A stretch of 64,000 nt of DNA from an uncultured Bacteroidales bacterium. Its GTDB lineage: Bacteria; Bacteroidota; Bacteroidia; Bacteroidales; Bacteroidaceae. This document shows positions 52,337 through 60,690 of the stretch, in pieces. A model generated the notes under the pieces. It was not told the DNA's origin and searched no databases. It saw only the letters and a list, made by a program, of their open reading frames with translations. The translations under genes and the position numbers were made by a program. The stretch covers positions 32,958 to 96,957 of the forward strand of contig CACYBB010000003.1 in NCBI GenBank assembly GCA_902772585.1. The letters are read 5' to 3'. How positions within the stretch are numbered: the stretch's first letter is position 1; each line of letters opens with the position of its first letter.

Positions 52337-53580
52337 AGTTCATCGTAATAGGAATTACTGATAATCCACAGCCGTTCTTCCCACCAGAAGTGTTGGAAAT
52401 CATCAAGAATGGCAATGTTTTCTCTGGTGGCAAGCGCCACCATGAGATTGTGGCGTCGTTGCTACCTGCAGATACAGAGTGGATAGACATTACTGTTCCT
52501 TTGGATGCTGTTTTCAAGCGATACCATGATGAAGTCGTGGTATTTGCTTCTGGAGATCCTTTGTTTTTTGGCTTTGCCAATACCTTGCGCCGTGTATTTC
52601 CTGATGCAGCTATTACAATCTATCCCTCCTTCAATTCCCTGCAACTGTTGGCTCACAAAATGGTGATGCCCTATCATGATATGCGCATCGTCTCACTGAC
52701 TGGTCGCCCTTGGCCTGAGTTCGACAAGGCGCTCATTGAAAGGACAGAGAAGATAGGTATTCTGACTGACAAGGAACACACCCCTGCAGCCATTGCCCAA
52801 CGCATGATGGATTACGGCTATACCTATTATAATATGCATGTGGGCGAACATCTTGGCAACCCGCAATTAGAAAAGGTAACGACGCTTACCCTCGAAGAGG
52901 CTGCCAAGCGTGATTTTTCCATGCCAAACTGCGTGATTCTGGCATCGGACAGACACAGACCCAAACAGACTATTGATACTGAAGTCCGAAATAGTCCGAG
53001 CCAGTCCGATGCAATACCATTTGGAATTCCCGATGCAAACTTTATGTTGCTTGATGGTCGTGAAAAGATGATTACCAAGATGCCCATCCGTCTGTTGTCA
53101 CTCCAGGCCCTCGACCTACCCCATCGGCACGTCTTGTGGGACATTGGTTTCTGCACGGGTAGCATCTCTATCGAGGCCCGTCTGCAGTTCCCACACCTGC
53201 AAATCGAAGCCTTTGAGATTCGCCCTGAGTGTGAAGCCATCATTCAGGAGAATGCCCGTCGCTTCGGTGCTCCTGGCATCAACATCCACATGGGTGATTT
53301 CTGTGTTTGTTGCGATTCGGTCGCAACATACGCAACCCCTGATGCTGTCTTCATCGGAGGTCACGGTGGCCGTTTGAAGGAAATTATGACAAAGGTACTG
53401 ACTGTTCTCGCCCCTGGTGGCATCATCGTGATGAACAGCGTTATTGCTCCCAAAGTTACTACCGATAGTCAGAAACTTTGGGATGAGGCCTGCGAGGAAT
53501 TTCACCTCCAACAGGAGCCACCACTTCACATTCAACTCAATGACAACCACCCGATAACAATTCTAAAATGCAAAAGATAG
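52333..53580 (+). CDS. cobL: Precorrin-6Y C5,15-methyltransferase, decarboxylating (CbiE-CbiT fusion)
   Basis: 415 residues. The N-terminal CbiE half has FIVIGITDNPQPFFPPEV, VVVFASGDPLFFGFANTL and VILASDRHRP. The C-terminal CbiT half has HVLWDIGFCTGSISIEARLQ, EAFEIRPECEAIIQENARRF and VFIGGHGGRLKEI. It adds methyls at C5 and C15 and decarboxylates the C12 acetate. Between halves (about residues 215-228) the DNA contains three period-10 AGTCCGA repeats, a probable linker expansion. The last 13 bases overlap the next gene. Confidence 0.93.
   Translation: MKFIVIGITDNPQPFFPPEVLEIIKNGNVFSGGKRHHEIVASLLPADTEWIDITVPLDAVFKRYHDEVVVFASGDPLFFGFANTLRRVFPDAAITIYPSFNSLQLLAHKMVMPYHDMRIVSLTGRPWPEFDKALIERTEKIGILTDKEHTPAAIAQRMMDYGYTYYNMHVGEHLGNPQLEKVTTLTLEEAAKRDFSMPNCVILASDRHRPKQTIDTEVRNSPSQSDAIPFGIPDANFMLLDGREKMITKMPIRLLSLQALDLPHRHVLWDIGFCTGSISIEARLQFPHLQIEAFEIRPECEAIIQENARRFGAPGINIHMGDFCVCCDSVATYATPDAVFIGGHGGRLKEIMTKVLTVLAPGGIIVMNSVIAPKVTTDSQKLWDEACEEFHLQQEPPLHIQLNDNHPITILKCKR
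52983..53012. repeat. Three period-10 AGTCCGA repeats in the cobL linker
   Basis: AGTCCGA at 52983, 52993 and 53003, each with 3 variable bases. A similar CAGTCCG repeat lies at 54581-54600 in the next gene. Confidence 0.65.
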
Positions 53581-55358
53581 CTATTATACAGATTAACGAG
53601 GCAGGTACCCCTATCGCTGCCCGTTTACAGGAGGCACTGGGTGCCTGTCTCATACGTCGCGACAGTATTAAGACCAACTGGAAGAAATTTGATGCTTTCG
53701 TGTTCATTGGCGCTATGGGCATCTGTGTGCGTACCATTGCACCATATATCAAGGACAAGCACACAGACCCAGCAGTGGTCTGTATCGACTCATTGGGAAA
53801 GAACGTCATCTCCGTACTCAGTGGCCATGTGGGTGGAGCCAACGACTTGACACGAGAAATTGCAGATGTTATTGGTGCCAACGAGGTGATTACCACTCAA
53901 AGCGACAATGCGGGTCTCTGGGCACTCGACACTTTCGAGAAGCGTTTCGACTGGCCCGTCGCCAGCGATGTTGAAGATATGAACGACTGTATTTTTGCTT
54001 TCGTCAATCGCCAACCAACCGCCCTATTGTTGGAGGCTCGCGATGAAGGTACGGACTACTTAGAGGACACAAAGCCAGACCACGTCACTATCATCAACGA
54101 CATCAGCGAGGCAGACCCACGGAAATACAAACTACTGATCATGGTAACGCCCTACAATCGCTCTGCGCCCTACGGTATGCTCGAACTGCATTTCGTACCG
54201 ATGGTGGGAACCATAGGTTTCGGGCTGGCTCATCATCCTGATGACTATTATGCCATCTACGATCAGATAGACGAAGCTTTTGCTGAGAGAGGCATTCTGC
54301 CCTGTGCCCATCGTTATTGCACCATCGACGTGAAAGAGGACGAAGAGTTCTGTGCAATGCTCGAAGACGAATACGACGAAGAGGTCGTATTTTATACAGC
54401 AGAAGAATTGGCTGCAGTGGATGTTCCCAATCCCAGCGATACTGTTGCCAAGCACGTCGGCACTCCCAGCGTATGCGAAGCTGCCGCCATCCTCGGCTCT
54501 AACAACGGAAAACTTATCATTCCCAAGGTAAAGGGCAAAAACTGGACTGCAGCCCTTGCCATCGATTATAAACATGTCCGTGTCAGTCCGTGTCAGTCCG
54601 CTGCCCATATCGAAATCGTTGGTGCAGGCCCTGGCGACCCAGACCTGATAAGTGTGCGTGGTCGTAAGATGCTAGAGAAGGCCGACCTGATTCTCTATGC
54701 CGGCTCTCTGGTTCCCAAGGCCTTGACGGAGTGTCACAAGCCTGGTGCCGTGGTGCGAAGCTCTGCCGATATGAACCTTGAAGAACAGTGTGCGCTGATG
54801 AAGGAACACTACGACAAGGGACACTTCATTGTCCGACTGCATACTGGCGACCCCTGCATCTTTGGCGCCATTCAGGAACAGATGGCATTCTTCGATAAGC
54901 ACCAGATGTCGTACCACATCACCCCAGGAATCTCCTCGTTCCTTGCCGCTGCCGCCGAACTACGCTCTCAGTTTACCATTCCGGAGCGTACACAGACCAT
55001 CATCCTGACGCGTGGTGAGGGACGAACGCCCATGCCTGAGAAAGAACAGTTGCACCTGTTGGCCAAGAGCCAAAGCACCATGTGCATCTTCCTCTCTGCA
55101 GCCATCGTTGATGATGTACAGCGCGAACTCCTGCAGGAATACCCCGAGGATACGCCCGTTGCTGCCTGCTATCATCTTACGTGGCCTGACCAGAAAATCT
55201 ATCGTGGCGTACTGAAAGACCTGGCAAAGATTGTTCACGACAACAACCTCACACTCACCACGATGCTCGTGGTCGGTGAGGCCATCGACAATCGTCAGGG
55301 ACTCTCCGAACTCTACAACAAGTACTTCACCCACCTGTTCCGACAGGGTGAAGCATAG
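53568..55358 (+). CDS. cbiG: Cobalt-precorrin 5A hydrolase fused to precorrin-4 C11-methyltransferase (CbiG-CobM/CbiF)
   Basis: 596 residues. Residues 1-335 are CbiG (FDAFVFIGAMGICVRTIAPY, VISVLSGHVGGANDLTREIA, GTIGFGLAHH; C-terminal VCEAAAILGSNNGKLIIPK), which opens the lactone and releases acetaldehyde. Residues about 345-596 are CobM/CbiF (IEIVGAGPGDPDLISVRGRK, LILYAGSLVPKALTECHK, HTGDPCIFGAIQEQM), methylating C11. The presence of CbiG points to the anaerobic, early-cobalt route. The junction (VRVSPCQSAAH) is encoded by a 10-base tandem repeat. Confidence 0.93.
   Translation: MQKIAIIQINEAGTPIAARLQEALGACLIRRDSIKTNWKKFDAFVFIGAMGICVRTIAPYIKDKHTDPAVVCIDSLGKNVISVLSGHVGGANDLTREIADVIGANEVITTQSDNAGLWALDTFEKRFDWPVASDVEDMNDCIFAFVNRQPTALLLEARDEGTDYLEDTKPDHVTIINDISEADPRKYKLLIMVTPYNRSAPYGMLELHFVPMVGTIGFGLAHHPDDYYAIYDQIDEAFAERGILPCAHRYCTIDVKEDEEFCAMLEDEYDEEVVFYTAEELAAVDVPNPSDTVAKHVGTPSVCEAAAILGSNNGKLIIPKVKGKNWTAALAIDYKHVRVSPCQSAAHIEIVGAGPGDPDLISVRGRKMLEKADLILYAGSLVPKALTECHKPGAVVRSSADMNLEEQCALMKEHYDKGHFIVRLHTGDPCIFGAIQEQMAFFDKHQMSYHITPGISSFLAAAAELRSQFTIPERTQTIILTRGEGRTPMPEKEQLHLLAKSQSTMCIFLSAAIVDDVQRELLQEYPEDTPVAACYHLTWPDQKIYRGVLKDLAKIVHDNNLTLTTMLVVGEAIDNRQGLSELYNKYFTHLFRQGEA
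54574..54600. repeat. 10-base tandem repeat at the CbiG-CobM junction
   Basis: Two exact tgtcagtccg copies (54581-54590, 54591-54600) preceded by a partial catgtccg. It sits at the domain linker. Confidence 0.7.
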
Positions 55359-55373
55359 CATTTGTACTATTCG

Positions 55374-55826
55374 TTAAAAGGTAACCAGGCGACTACCATC
55401 CGGCTGCTCCTCGATGTTGACACGTACAGCATCGTCGGGCAGCACGTCTTCTATCAGCTCTGGCCACTCGATGAAGCAGAGAGCACCTGAGTAGAAATAG
55501 TCCTCGTAACCCATATCGTACACCTCTTCCAACTTCTTGATACGATAGAAGTCGAAATGGAAGATGTCCTTGGGAATTCCGAATTCCGAATTCCGAATTC
55601 CTGCAACGTCATTCGTATTTCGTAATTCGTAATTATTAATGATGGCAAAAGTGGGACTGGTAATGACATCCTCCACGCCCAGCTCCTCACAGATTGCCTT
55701 CACAAAAGTCGTCTTACCTGCGCCCATCTTCCCATAGAAGGCAAAGACACGGTGGTCGCCAATATGTTTAATAAACTCCCGTGCTGCTTCACGGATATGC
55801 TCTATGTCTTGAATCTTTATCTCCAT
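55374..55826 (-). CDS. tsaE: tRNA threonylcarbamoyladenosine biosynthesis ATPase TsaE
   Basis: 150 residues. TsaE works with TsaB/TsaD to make t6A37 on ANN-decoding tRNAs. P-loop YGKMGAGKTTFVKAI at 31-45, switch SPTFAIIN at 57-64, HFDFYR at 90-95 and the Trp-containing FIEWPELIEDVLP are all present. Between SPTFAIIN and HFDFYR relatives have only about 8-12 residues, whereas here about 25 are found (NYELRNTNDVAGIRNSEFGI in excess), encoded by aattcgtaatt and GAATTCC repeats of intergenic type. Last gene of the aroA-porW-porX-tsaE strand. Confidence 0.92.
   Translation of the reverse strand: MEIKIQDIEHIREAAREFIKHIGDHRVFAFYGKMGAGKTTFVKAICEELGVEDVITSPTFAIINNYELRNTNDVAGIRNSEFGIPKDIFHFDFYRIKKLEEVYDMGYEDYFYSGALCFIEWPELIEDVLPDDAVRVNIEEQPDGSRLVTF
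55574..55640. repeat. GAATTCC and aattcgtaatt repeats inside tsaE
   Basis: Four tandem 7-base GAATTCC units (55574-55601), then attcgtatttcgtaattcgtaatt. The second type of text also occurs between aroA and porW (60658-60690). It encodes the insert at residues about 63-84 of TsaE. Confidence 0.75.
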
Positions 55827-55850
55827 TGTCGTTATATCGTTATGTCGAAA
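55827..55850. repeat. cgttat-type spacer repeat
   Basis: The spacer between porX and tsaE is cgttatatcgttatg, same family as 57401-57440 and 31697-31735. Confidence 0.45.
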
Positions 55851-55852
55851 AC

Positions 55853-57400
55853 TTAGCGTTTTCTTCCTTTCAATGATATGATTGGTATAATCATCTCCTC
55901 CATCGAGATGCCTCCGTGCTGGAAGGTATTACGATAGTACGAGACGTAGTAGTTGTAGTTGTTGGGATAAGCGAAGAAATCGTCACCCGTAGCAAACACG
56001 TAACTCGTCGAGAGGTTGGGTGCAGGCAGATGTGCCTTCTGGGGCTCCTTGATGACGAAGAGGTCTTTGGAGTCGTATGCCAGGTTCTTACCCAACTTAT
56101 AGCGCAGATTGGTATTCGTATTGCGGTCGCCGATAATCTTCACTGGATTGGTGGCACGGATACTACCGTGGTCGGTGGTCATCAGGATGCGGTAGTCGCT
56201 CTGCGCCAACTGTCGGAAGAGGTCAGCCATTGCCGAGTGACGGAACCACGATAGCGTAATGCTACGGTATGCCGACTCGTTATTAGCCAACTCGCGCACC
56301 ATCTTCGACTCTGTACGGGCGTGACTGAGCATATCGATGAAGTTGAAGACGACCACGTTCAGGTCGTTCTTCTCCAACGAGTTCAATTGCTGCAGCAGTT
56401 TGTCAGCCTCCTGCGAAGTGTTTATCTTATGATACGAGAAGGTGTTACGCTTGCGATAGCGCTCCAGCTGCGTCTGAATAAGTGGTTCCTCGTTGAGGTT
56501 CTTGCCTTCCTCCTCATCCTCATCGACCCACAGGTCAGGGAACATCTGGGCTATCTGTACAGGCATCAGTCCAGAGAAGATGGCATTACGGGCATACTGC
56601 GTAGCAGTGGGCAGGATACTACAATAGACATCCTCATCGATATCAAACAGGTCGCCAATCTCGCGCTCCAACGTTTTCCACTGGTCATAGCGGAAGTTAT
56701 CCAGGACGATGAGGAACACCTTTTCACCTTCGCTCAGTGCTGGGAACACCTTGGTCTTGAACAGTTCATTCGACAACATCGGGTGCTCGTCGCCCTTCAT
56801 CCAGTCTAGATAATGCTGTTTCACGTATTTGGCAAAACCGCGGTTCGCCTCCTCTTTCTGCATCTCCAGCATCTCAGTCATCTGCGAGTCTGTGGCACTG
56901 AGTTGCAGTTCCCAGCGCACCAGACGTTTATAGACAGCCGCCCAGTCATCCCACGTGCGACAGTCCATAATCTGCATCGACAGTTGCTGGAACTGTTGCT
57001 GATAGTTGCTCTGCACGGTCTCAGTGACTATCTCCTTGCGGTGGATATTCTTCTTCAGCGTCAACAGTATCTGGTTGGGATTGACAGGTTTGATGAGGTA
57101 GTCGGCAATCTGCTGACCAATGGCCTGGTTCATGATGTCCTCCTCCTCACTCTTTGTCACCATGACAACAGGCACCTGCGGCGTCATCTCCTTGATGCGC
57201 TGCAAGGTCTCCAGACCACTGAGGCCAGGCATCATCTCGTCGAGCAATACCAGGTCGAAGGTGCGCTTCTTGCACTCCTCAATAGCGTCGGTACCATTGG
57301 TCACCGTCACCACCTCATAACCTTTCTTCTCTAAAAAGAGCAAGTGGGCGCGGAGCAGTTCCATCTCATCGTCAGCCCAAAGCAGCAATCCGTTGGTCAT
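55853..57400 (-). CDS. porX: PorX: response regulator with PglZ domain (T9SS regulator)
   Basis: 515 residues. Receiver domain at 1-125 with acidic pair WADDEMELL, phospho-Asp in DLVLLDEMMPGLSG (about residue 54) and Lys in YLIKPVNP. No DNA-binding domain; the rest is an alkaline phosphatase superfamily PglZ domain (VFLIVLDNFRYDQWKTLE with the metal Asp, ILPTATQYARNAIFSGLMP, MLSHARTES, ILMTTDHGSIRATNPVKI), as in P. gingivalis PorX, a nucleotide phosphodiesterase that binds PorL and SigP and controls T9SS. The partner PorY is not in the window. Same strand as porW and tsaE. Confidence 0.94.
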   Translation of the reverse strand: MTNGLLLWADDEMELLRAHLLFLEKKGYEVVTVTNGTDAIEECKKRTFDLVLLDEMMPGLSGLETLQRIKEMTPQVPVVMVTKSEEEDIMNQAIGQQIADYLIKPVNPNQILLTLKKNIHRKEIVTETVQSNYQQQFQQLSMQIMDCRTWDDWAAVYKRLVRWELQLSATDSQMTEMLEMQKEEANRGFAKYVKQHYLDWMKGDEHPMLSNELFKTKVFPALSEGEKVFLIVLDNFRYDQWKTLEREIGDLFDIDEDVYCSILPTATQYARNAIFSGLMPVQIAQMFPDLWVDEDEEEGKNLNEEPLIQTQLERYRKRNTFSYHKINTSQEADKLLQQLNSLEKNDLNVVVFNFIDMLSHARTESKMVRELANNESAYRSITLSWFRHSAMADLFRQLAQSDYRILMTTDHGSIRATNPVKIIGDRNTNTNLRYKLGKNLAYDSKDLFVIKEPQKAHLPAPNLSTSYVFATGDDFFAYPNNYNYYVSYYRNTFQHGGISMEEMIIPIISLKGRKR

Positions 57401-57440
57401 TACTTATTCGTTATTACGTTATTTCGTTATATCGTTATTA
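57401..57440. repeat. cgttat-type tandem spacer repeat
   Basis: The porW-porX spacer is made of repeated cgttatt/cgttata units (for example ttcgttatatcgttattacg). Family shared with 31697-31735 and 55827-55850. Confidence 0.6.
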
Positions 57441-57443
57441 CGA

Positions 57444-60400
57444 CTAATGCCAGAAGTCATCATCAAACTCCATGTAGCCATTGTTCTGTTGCTGGGGAGC
57501 ATTGTTGAACAACGGGTCGTCTGGCTCTTGGCTGTCATCATTTGGTTGTTGGCCATCTTCACCGTCTTCGTCCTCTTCGTTCTGTATGATGGTTTCCGGT
57601 TCGTCAAGCAAATCTTCTTCCGAGACCTCCAGTGGTTCCAACTCTTTCTCGAAGAACAGCTCGTAGTCTCGGTAGCTGTAGGTGGTACCCAGCAACGGCA
57701 GGTTCTTCTCACTGATGATGATAGGACGACAAGGACGCAGCATATCAGCCATCGTCTGGTCGTTATACAACTGACGGGCATACTGGCGGGTCTCATCATA
57801 GTTGAGGAAGCCGCTAATCATCATGCGTACCAGTCCGTGGGCATCCTGATCGACATTGATGTCGAAATTGCGTACCAAGAAGTTCGAGAAGTTATATTTT
57901 GCCATCTCGTAGAGCAACTGATTATGGTTCACTGAGTCGGGATGGTAAGCCAACAGGAACACAAAGTTCGTCTCACGTTCCATCGTCAGCGTGTCGTTGC
58001 TGGTGGAGTCGGCAGCCATATCGACAGCGCGACGAGACCAGACGTCACCGATATCGAATTTACCACCATGCAACGTCCTTCCTTGCTGCACACCACGGAT
58101 AATCATACCTGCCATCTCGCTGACCTCACTCTCCGGATACTGCTCCACCACCTGCTTCAATCGTTCGATGCAAGCCTCTGCCTGTCCTTCGTTCAACAGG
58201 CTGAGACCCTCAATGAAGAGGAACTTCGGACGATGCTGTCCCAATGGGAAACGCTTCTCTGAGATTTCACCATTGGCTCCCACTTCCTCATGACGATTGG
58301 CCTTGAAGGCCTCATAGGTGGCAGCATAGATAGAGTCTTCGATATGTACGCCGAAACGCTGGTTCTCAGCAAAGTAGGGGTCCGACAGCAGTATCGTCCA
58401 GTCGCTTTCCGGGAAATAGCTCTTCAGCATCTCCAGACAATGGTCGGCCTCCGCAGTACGTCCTTGTCGTGAGTAGAGCAGGAAAAGATGATACCACGCC
58501 TCGTCATTCTTCTCGTAGTCAGCATATTGGGTGGTTAGACGACCTAACGCTTTCTCGCTGAGTCGTAAGTTATCGAGTTTGTCTTTGAAGATGATGCCCG
58601 AATGGAACAGACCGTCTTTGATGAGATTGTTGCTTTCAGCCACCTGCTCCTCCGTGAATGGTATCTGTGCCAGATAGTATTCGCGATTGTGGGGGTCAAG
58701 GGCTGTACTGTCAGCAGCAGCGCCAGACCCAGCAATGGAATCGTTGGGCGCAGTGTCGGAACTGCTGGGTGCAGTGGTTCCTGCTGGAGTCTCCACGTTC
58801 TCCATACCCTCCTGATTTTCTGCACTGTCCTGATTCGTCAGACTGTCTGTCGTCTCTGCATTCTCCTGTTCCAGATTCACCACCGTCTTATTGAGTCGCT
58901 GCCAATGGTCTTGGTTCTCTCGCCTACCCCACTGTCGCTGGAAGGTCTGCTTACCCTGACTGACAGCCTGTGGGTTATAGAAATACCATTGTCCCGACTG
59001 ACCAGTAGCTGCAGGCTGTGGAGCAGTGGGGGTCGGTCTAGTGTTTCGATTACCGTTCCTGGCCTCTTCCTGTTGCTGAATCTTCTCAGCCTCGGCTTCC
59101 TCGCGGGCGCGTTCTTCCTCCTTTTCTTTCTTGATAAGGTCCTCAATGATCTTGTCGATAATCTTGTTGCGCTGGGCTTCCGGCATAAGGGCCAGACGCT
59201 GCAGCGAGTCCTGCAACTCTACCGCACTGGTGTGTGGCACCAACTCGTCGAGCACCTTCGAGCGCTCGTCCAGTTGTTTATAGTCCTTGCGGTCTTTATC
59301 CAGCAAACCAATAGCTTCACCATAGCAGCGCTGAGCATCGGCATACTTCTCTTTGTCCCAATAGACGTTGCCCAACGTCAGCAGCAGCACACCTTTCTCA
59401 ATACCGCTACGCGTAGCCTTCTTGCATCCTTCCTCATAGGCTTCAATGGCCTGTAGCGTATCATGCTGGGTGAGATAGACATTACCAATGGCATAATATA
59501 CCTGGTCCAGAAACTCCTTGTTATTGTCCGAACGGGCCATGCGCTTCAGCTTACTAATCTTTCCCTTGGCATCGGTAGCAGGCATCACCTCGGTCTGGGC
59601 AATGCGGGCATTGAACTCCAACTCGTAGGGCGGATTCAGACGGATAACGTGTCTGAACGACTGGTAGGCCTCTTCCTTCTGTCCCAGCAATGCCTGCATC
59701 TGTCCCATCAGGAACCACTCACGCGATTTCTGCTTGCGACGCCTTTCGTGTTTGATGACCTTGCGCAGATAAGGCAAAGCCTCCTGATAGCGACCTGCAC
59801 GGATATTGTAGTTGGCCAACGTGTAGTCCCAGTCTTTCTGCGCCCGATAGTGGATGCTGTCGCGCAACTGCTTGGTAATGATGTCCTCGGCATCGTAGAG
59901 CCAGTCCAGTTCGGTATAGCTCTTGGCCAACCACGCATGGGCAATACCGCTAATGGCAGGCTGTGTCTGATAGAGTCGCGAGACATAGGAGAAGGTGGCT
60001 GCAGCCTCTTCAAACTGTCCCTGCTGAAACTGCGACTTACCCAGCAACATCCAGGCATGCCACAGGAAGGGGTTATACTCACGACGATTCAACCACTCAA
60101 TGTCCCTTTGCGTCTTCCTGCGACCTTTGTTCCATTCTGGTCGCTTCTTGATGCTGTGCAGTTTGATGGTCTTCTCGGCTTTCTCAATGGCACGATCGAA
60201 GTTACCTTTTCCCAACTCACGACTCTGCTTGTTGGCAACGGGGTACAGCGGAATCAGTTCCGTACAGTTGTCCTTGTTGCCGCTCTCCTTCTCTATGCTG
60301 CCTTCTATGAAAGCCTGCGAACCATTGTAATAGGTATTATAGCGTGCCGTAAACGACTGCCAGAAACGGCTCTGTGCTGTATTGTGCTTGGTGGAGCAGC

Positions 60401-60665
60401 CTGCCAGCAGCGCTGCTGCAGATGTAAGAAGTATGAGGTAAGATGTCAGAGACGATTTGACGCCTTCCGATGTATGGCACCTCTCTTCCTTCTTCCTTCT
60501 TCCTTCTTCCTTCAATTCCGCCAACTTACACTCACTTCTGCTGCTGCACGAGGCACAGTCGCCCTCCTTGGTGACAATAGGTTCATCCGTGCTACCGATA
60601 GAGGCGATAGCAGCGATGATGCCCAGCACCACAAGCGATATGACGACAATCAGCAGAAATTGCAT
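57444..60665 (-). CDS. porW: PorW-like TPR lipoprotein of T9SS, fused to an upstream small Cys-rich membrane protein
   Basis: 1073 residues. Residues 1-50 are a separate-looking small protein: one transmembrane helix (QFLLIVVISLVVLGIIAAIA) then CASCSSRSECKLAEL. Residues 50-63 (KEEGRRKKEER) come from a 7-base intergenic-type tandem repeat. A lipoprotein signal follows, YLILLTSAAALLAGC (Cys 90), without its own start codon, and then the PorW body with multiple TPRs (ARYNTYYNGSQAFIEGSIEK, FQQGQFEEAAATFSYVSRLY, VYWDKEKYADAQRCYGEA) and a Gln/Asn/Glu-rich linker (about 505-650). PorW is needed for T9SS in P. gingivalis and associates with PorN/attachment components. It sits between aroA and porX. 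Confidence 0.88.
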   Translation of the reverse strand: MQFLLIVVISLVVLGIIAAIASIGSTDEPIVTKEGDCASCSSRSECKLAELKEEGRRKKEERCHTSEGVKSSLTSYLILLTSAAALLAGCSTKHNTAQSRFWQSFTARYNTYYNGSQAFIEGSIEKESGNKDNCTELIPLYPVANKQSRELGKGNFDRAIEKAEKTIKLHSIKKRPEWNKGRRKTQRDIEWLNRREYNPFLWHAWMLLGKSQFQQGQFEEAAATFSYVSRLYQTQPAISGIAHAWLAKSYTELDWLYDAEDIITKQLRDSIHYRAQKDWDYTLANYNIRAGRYQEALPYLRKVIKHERRRKQKSREWFLMGQMQALLGQKEEAYQSFRHVIRLNPPYELEFNARIAQTEVMPATDAKGKISKLKRMARSDNNKEFLDQVYYAIGNVYLTQHDTLQAIEAYEEGCKKATRSGIEKGVLLLTLGNVYWDKEKYADAQRCYGEAIGLLDKDRKDYKQLDERSKVLDELVPHTSAVELQDSLQRLALMPEAQRNKIIDKIIEDLIKKEKEEERAREEAEAEKIQQQEEARNGNRNTRPTPTAPQPAATGQSGQWYFYNPQAVSQGKQTFQRQWGRRENQDHWQRLNKTVVNLEQENAETTDSLTNQDSAENQEGMENVETPAGTTAPSSSDTAPNDSIAGSGAAADSTALDPHNREYYLAQIPFTEEQVAESNNLIKDGLFHSGIIFKDKLDNLRLSEKALGRLTTQYADYEKNDEAWYHLFLLYSRQGRTAEADHCLEMLKSYFPESDWTILLSDPYFAENQRFGVHIEDSIYAATYEAFKANRHEEVGANGEISEKRFPLGQHRPKFLFIEGLSLLNEGQAEACIERLKQVVEQYPESEVSEMAGMIIRGVQQGRTLHGGKFDIGDVWSRRAVDMAADSTSNDTLTMERETNFVFLLAYHPDSVNHNQLLYEMAKYNFSNFLVRNFDINVDQDAHGLVRMMISGFLNYDETRQYARQLYNDQTMADMLRPCRPIIISEKNLPLLGTTYSYRDYELFFEKELEPLEVSEEDLLDEPETIIQNEEDEDGEDGQQPNDDSQEPDDPLFNNAPQQQNNGYMEFDDDFWH
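60485..60515. repeat. 7-base tandem repeat CTTCCTT inside the porW reading frame
   Basis: About four tandem TTCCTTC units on the plus strand (GAAGGAA on the coding strand). It bridges the small-protein and lipoprotein segments of the fused gene. Confidence 0.75.
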
Positions 60666-60690
60666 TGGAATTACGAATTATGAATTACGA
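60658..60690. repeat. aattacgaattatgaattacgaa repeat at the aroA-porW junction
   Basis: A/T repeat words, the same family as that inside tsaE, form the aroA stop region and spacer; the end of AroA (VIHNS) is encoded by it. Confidence 0.6.
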
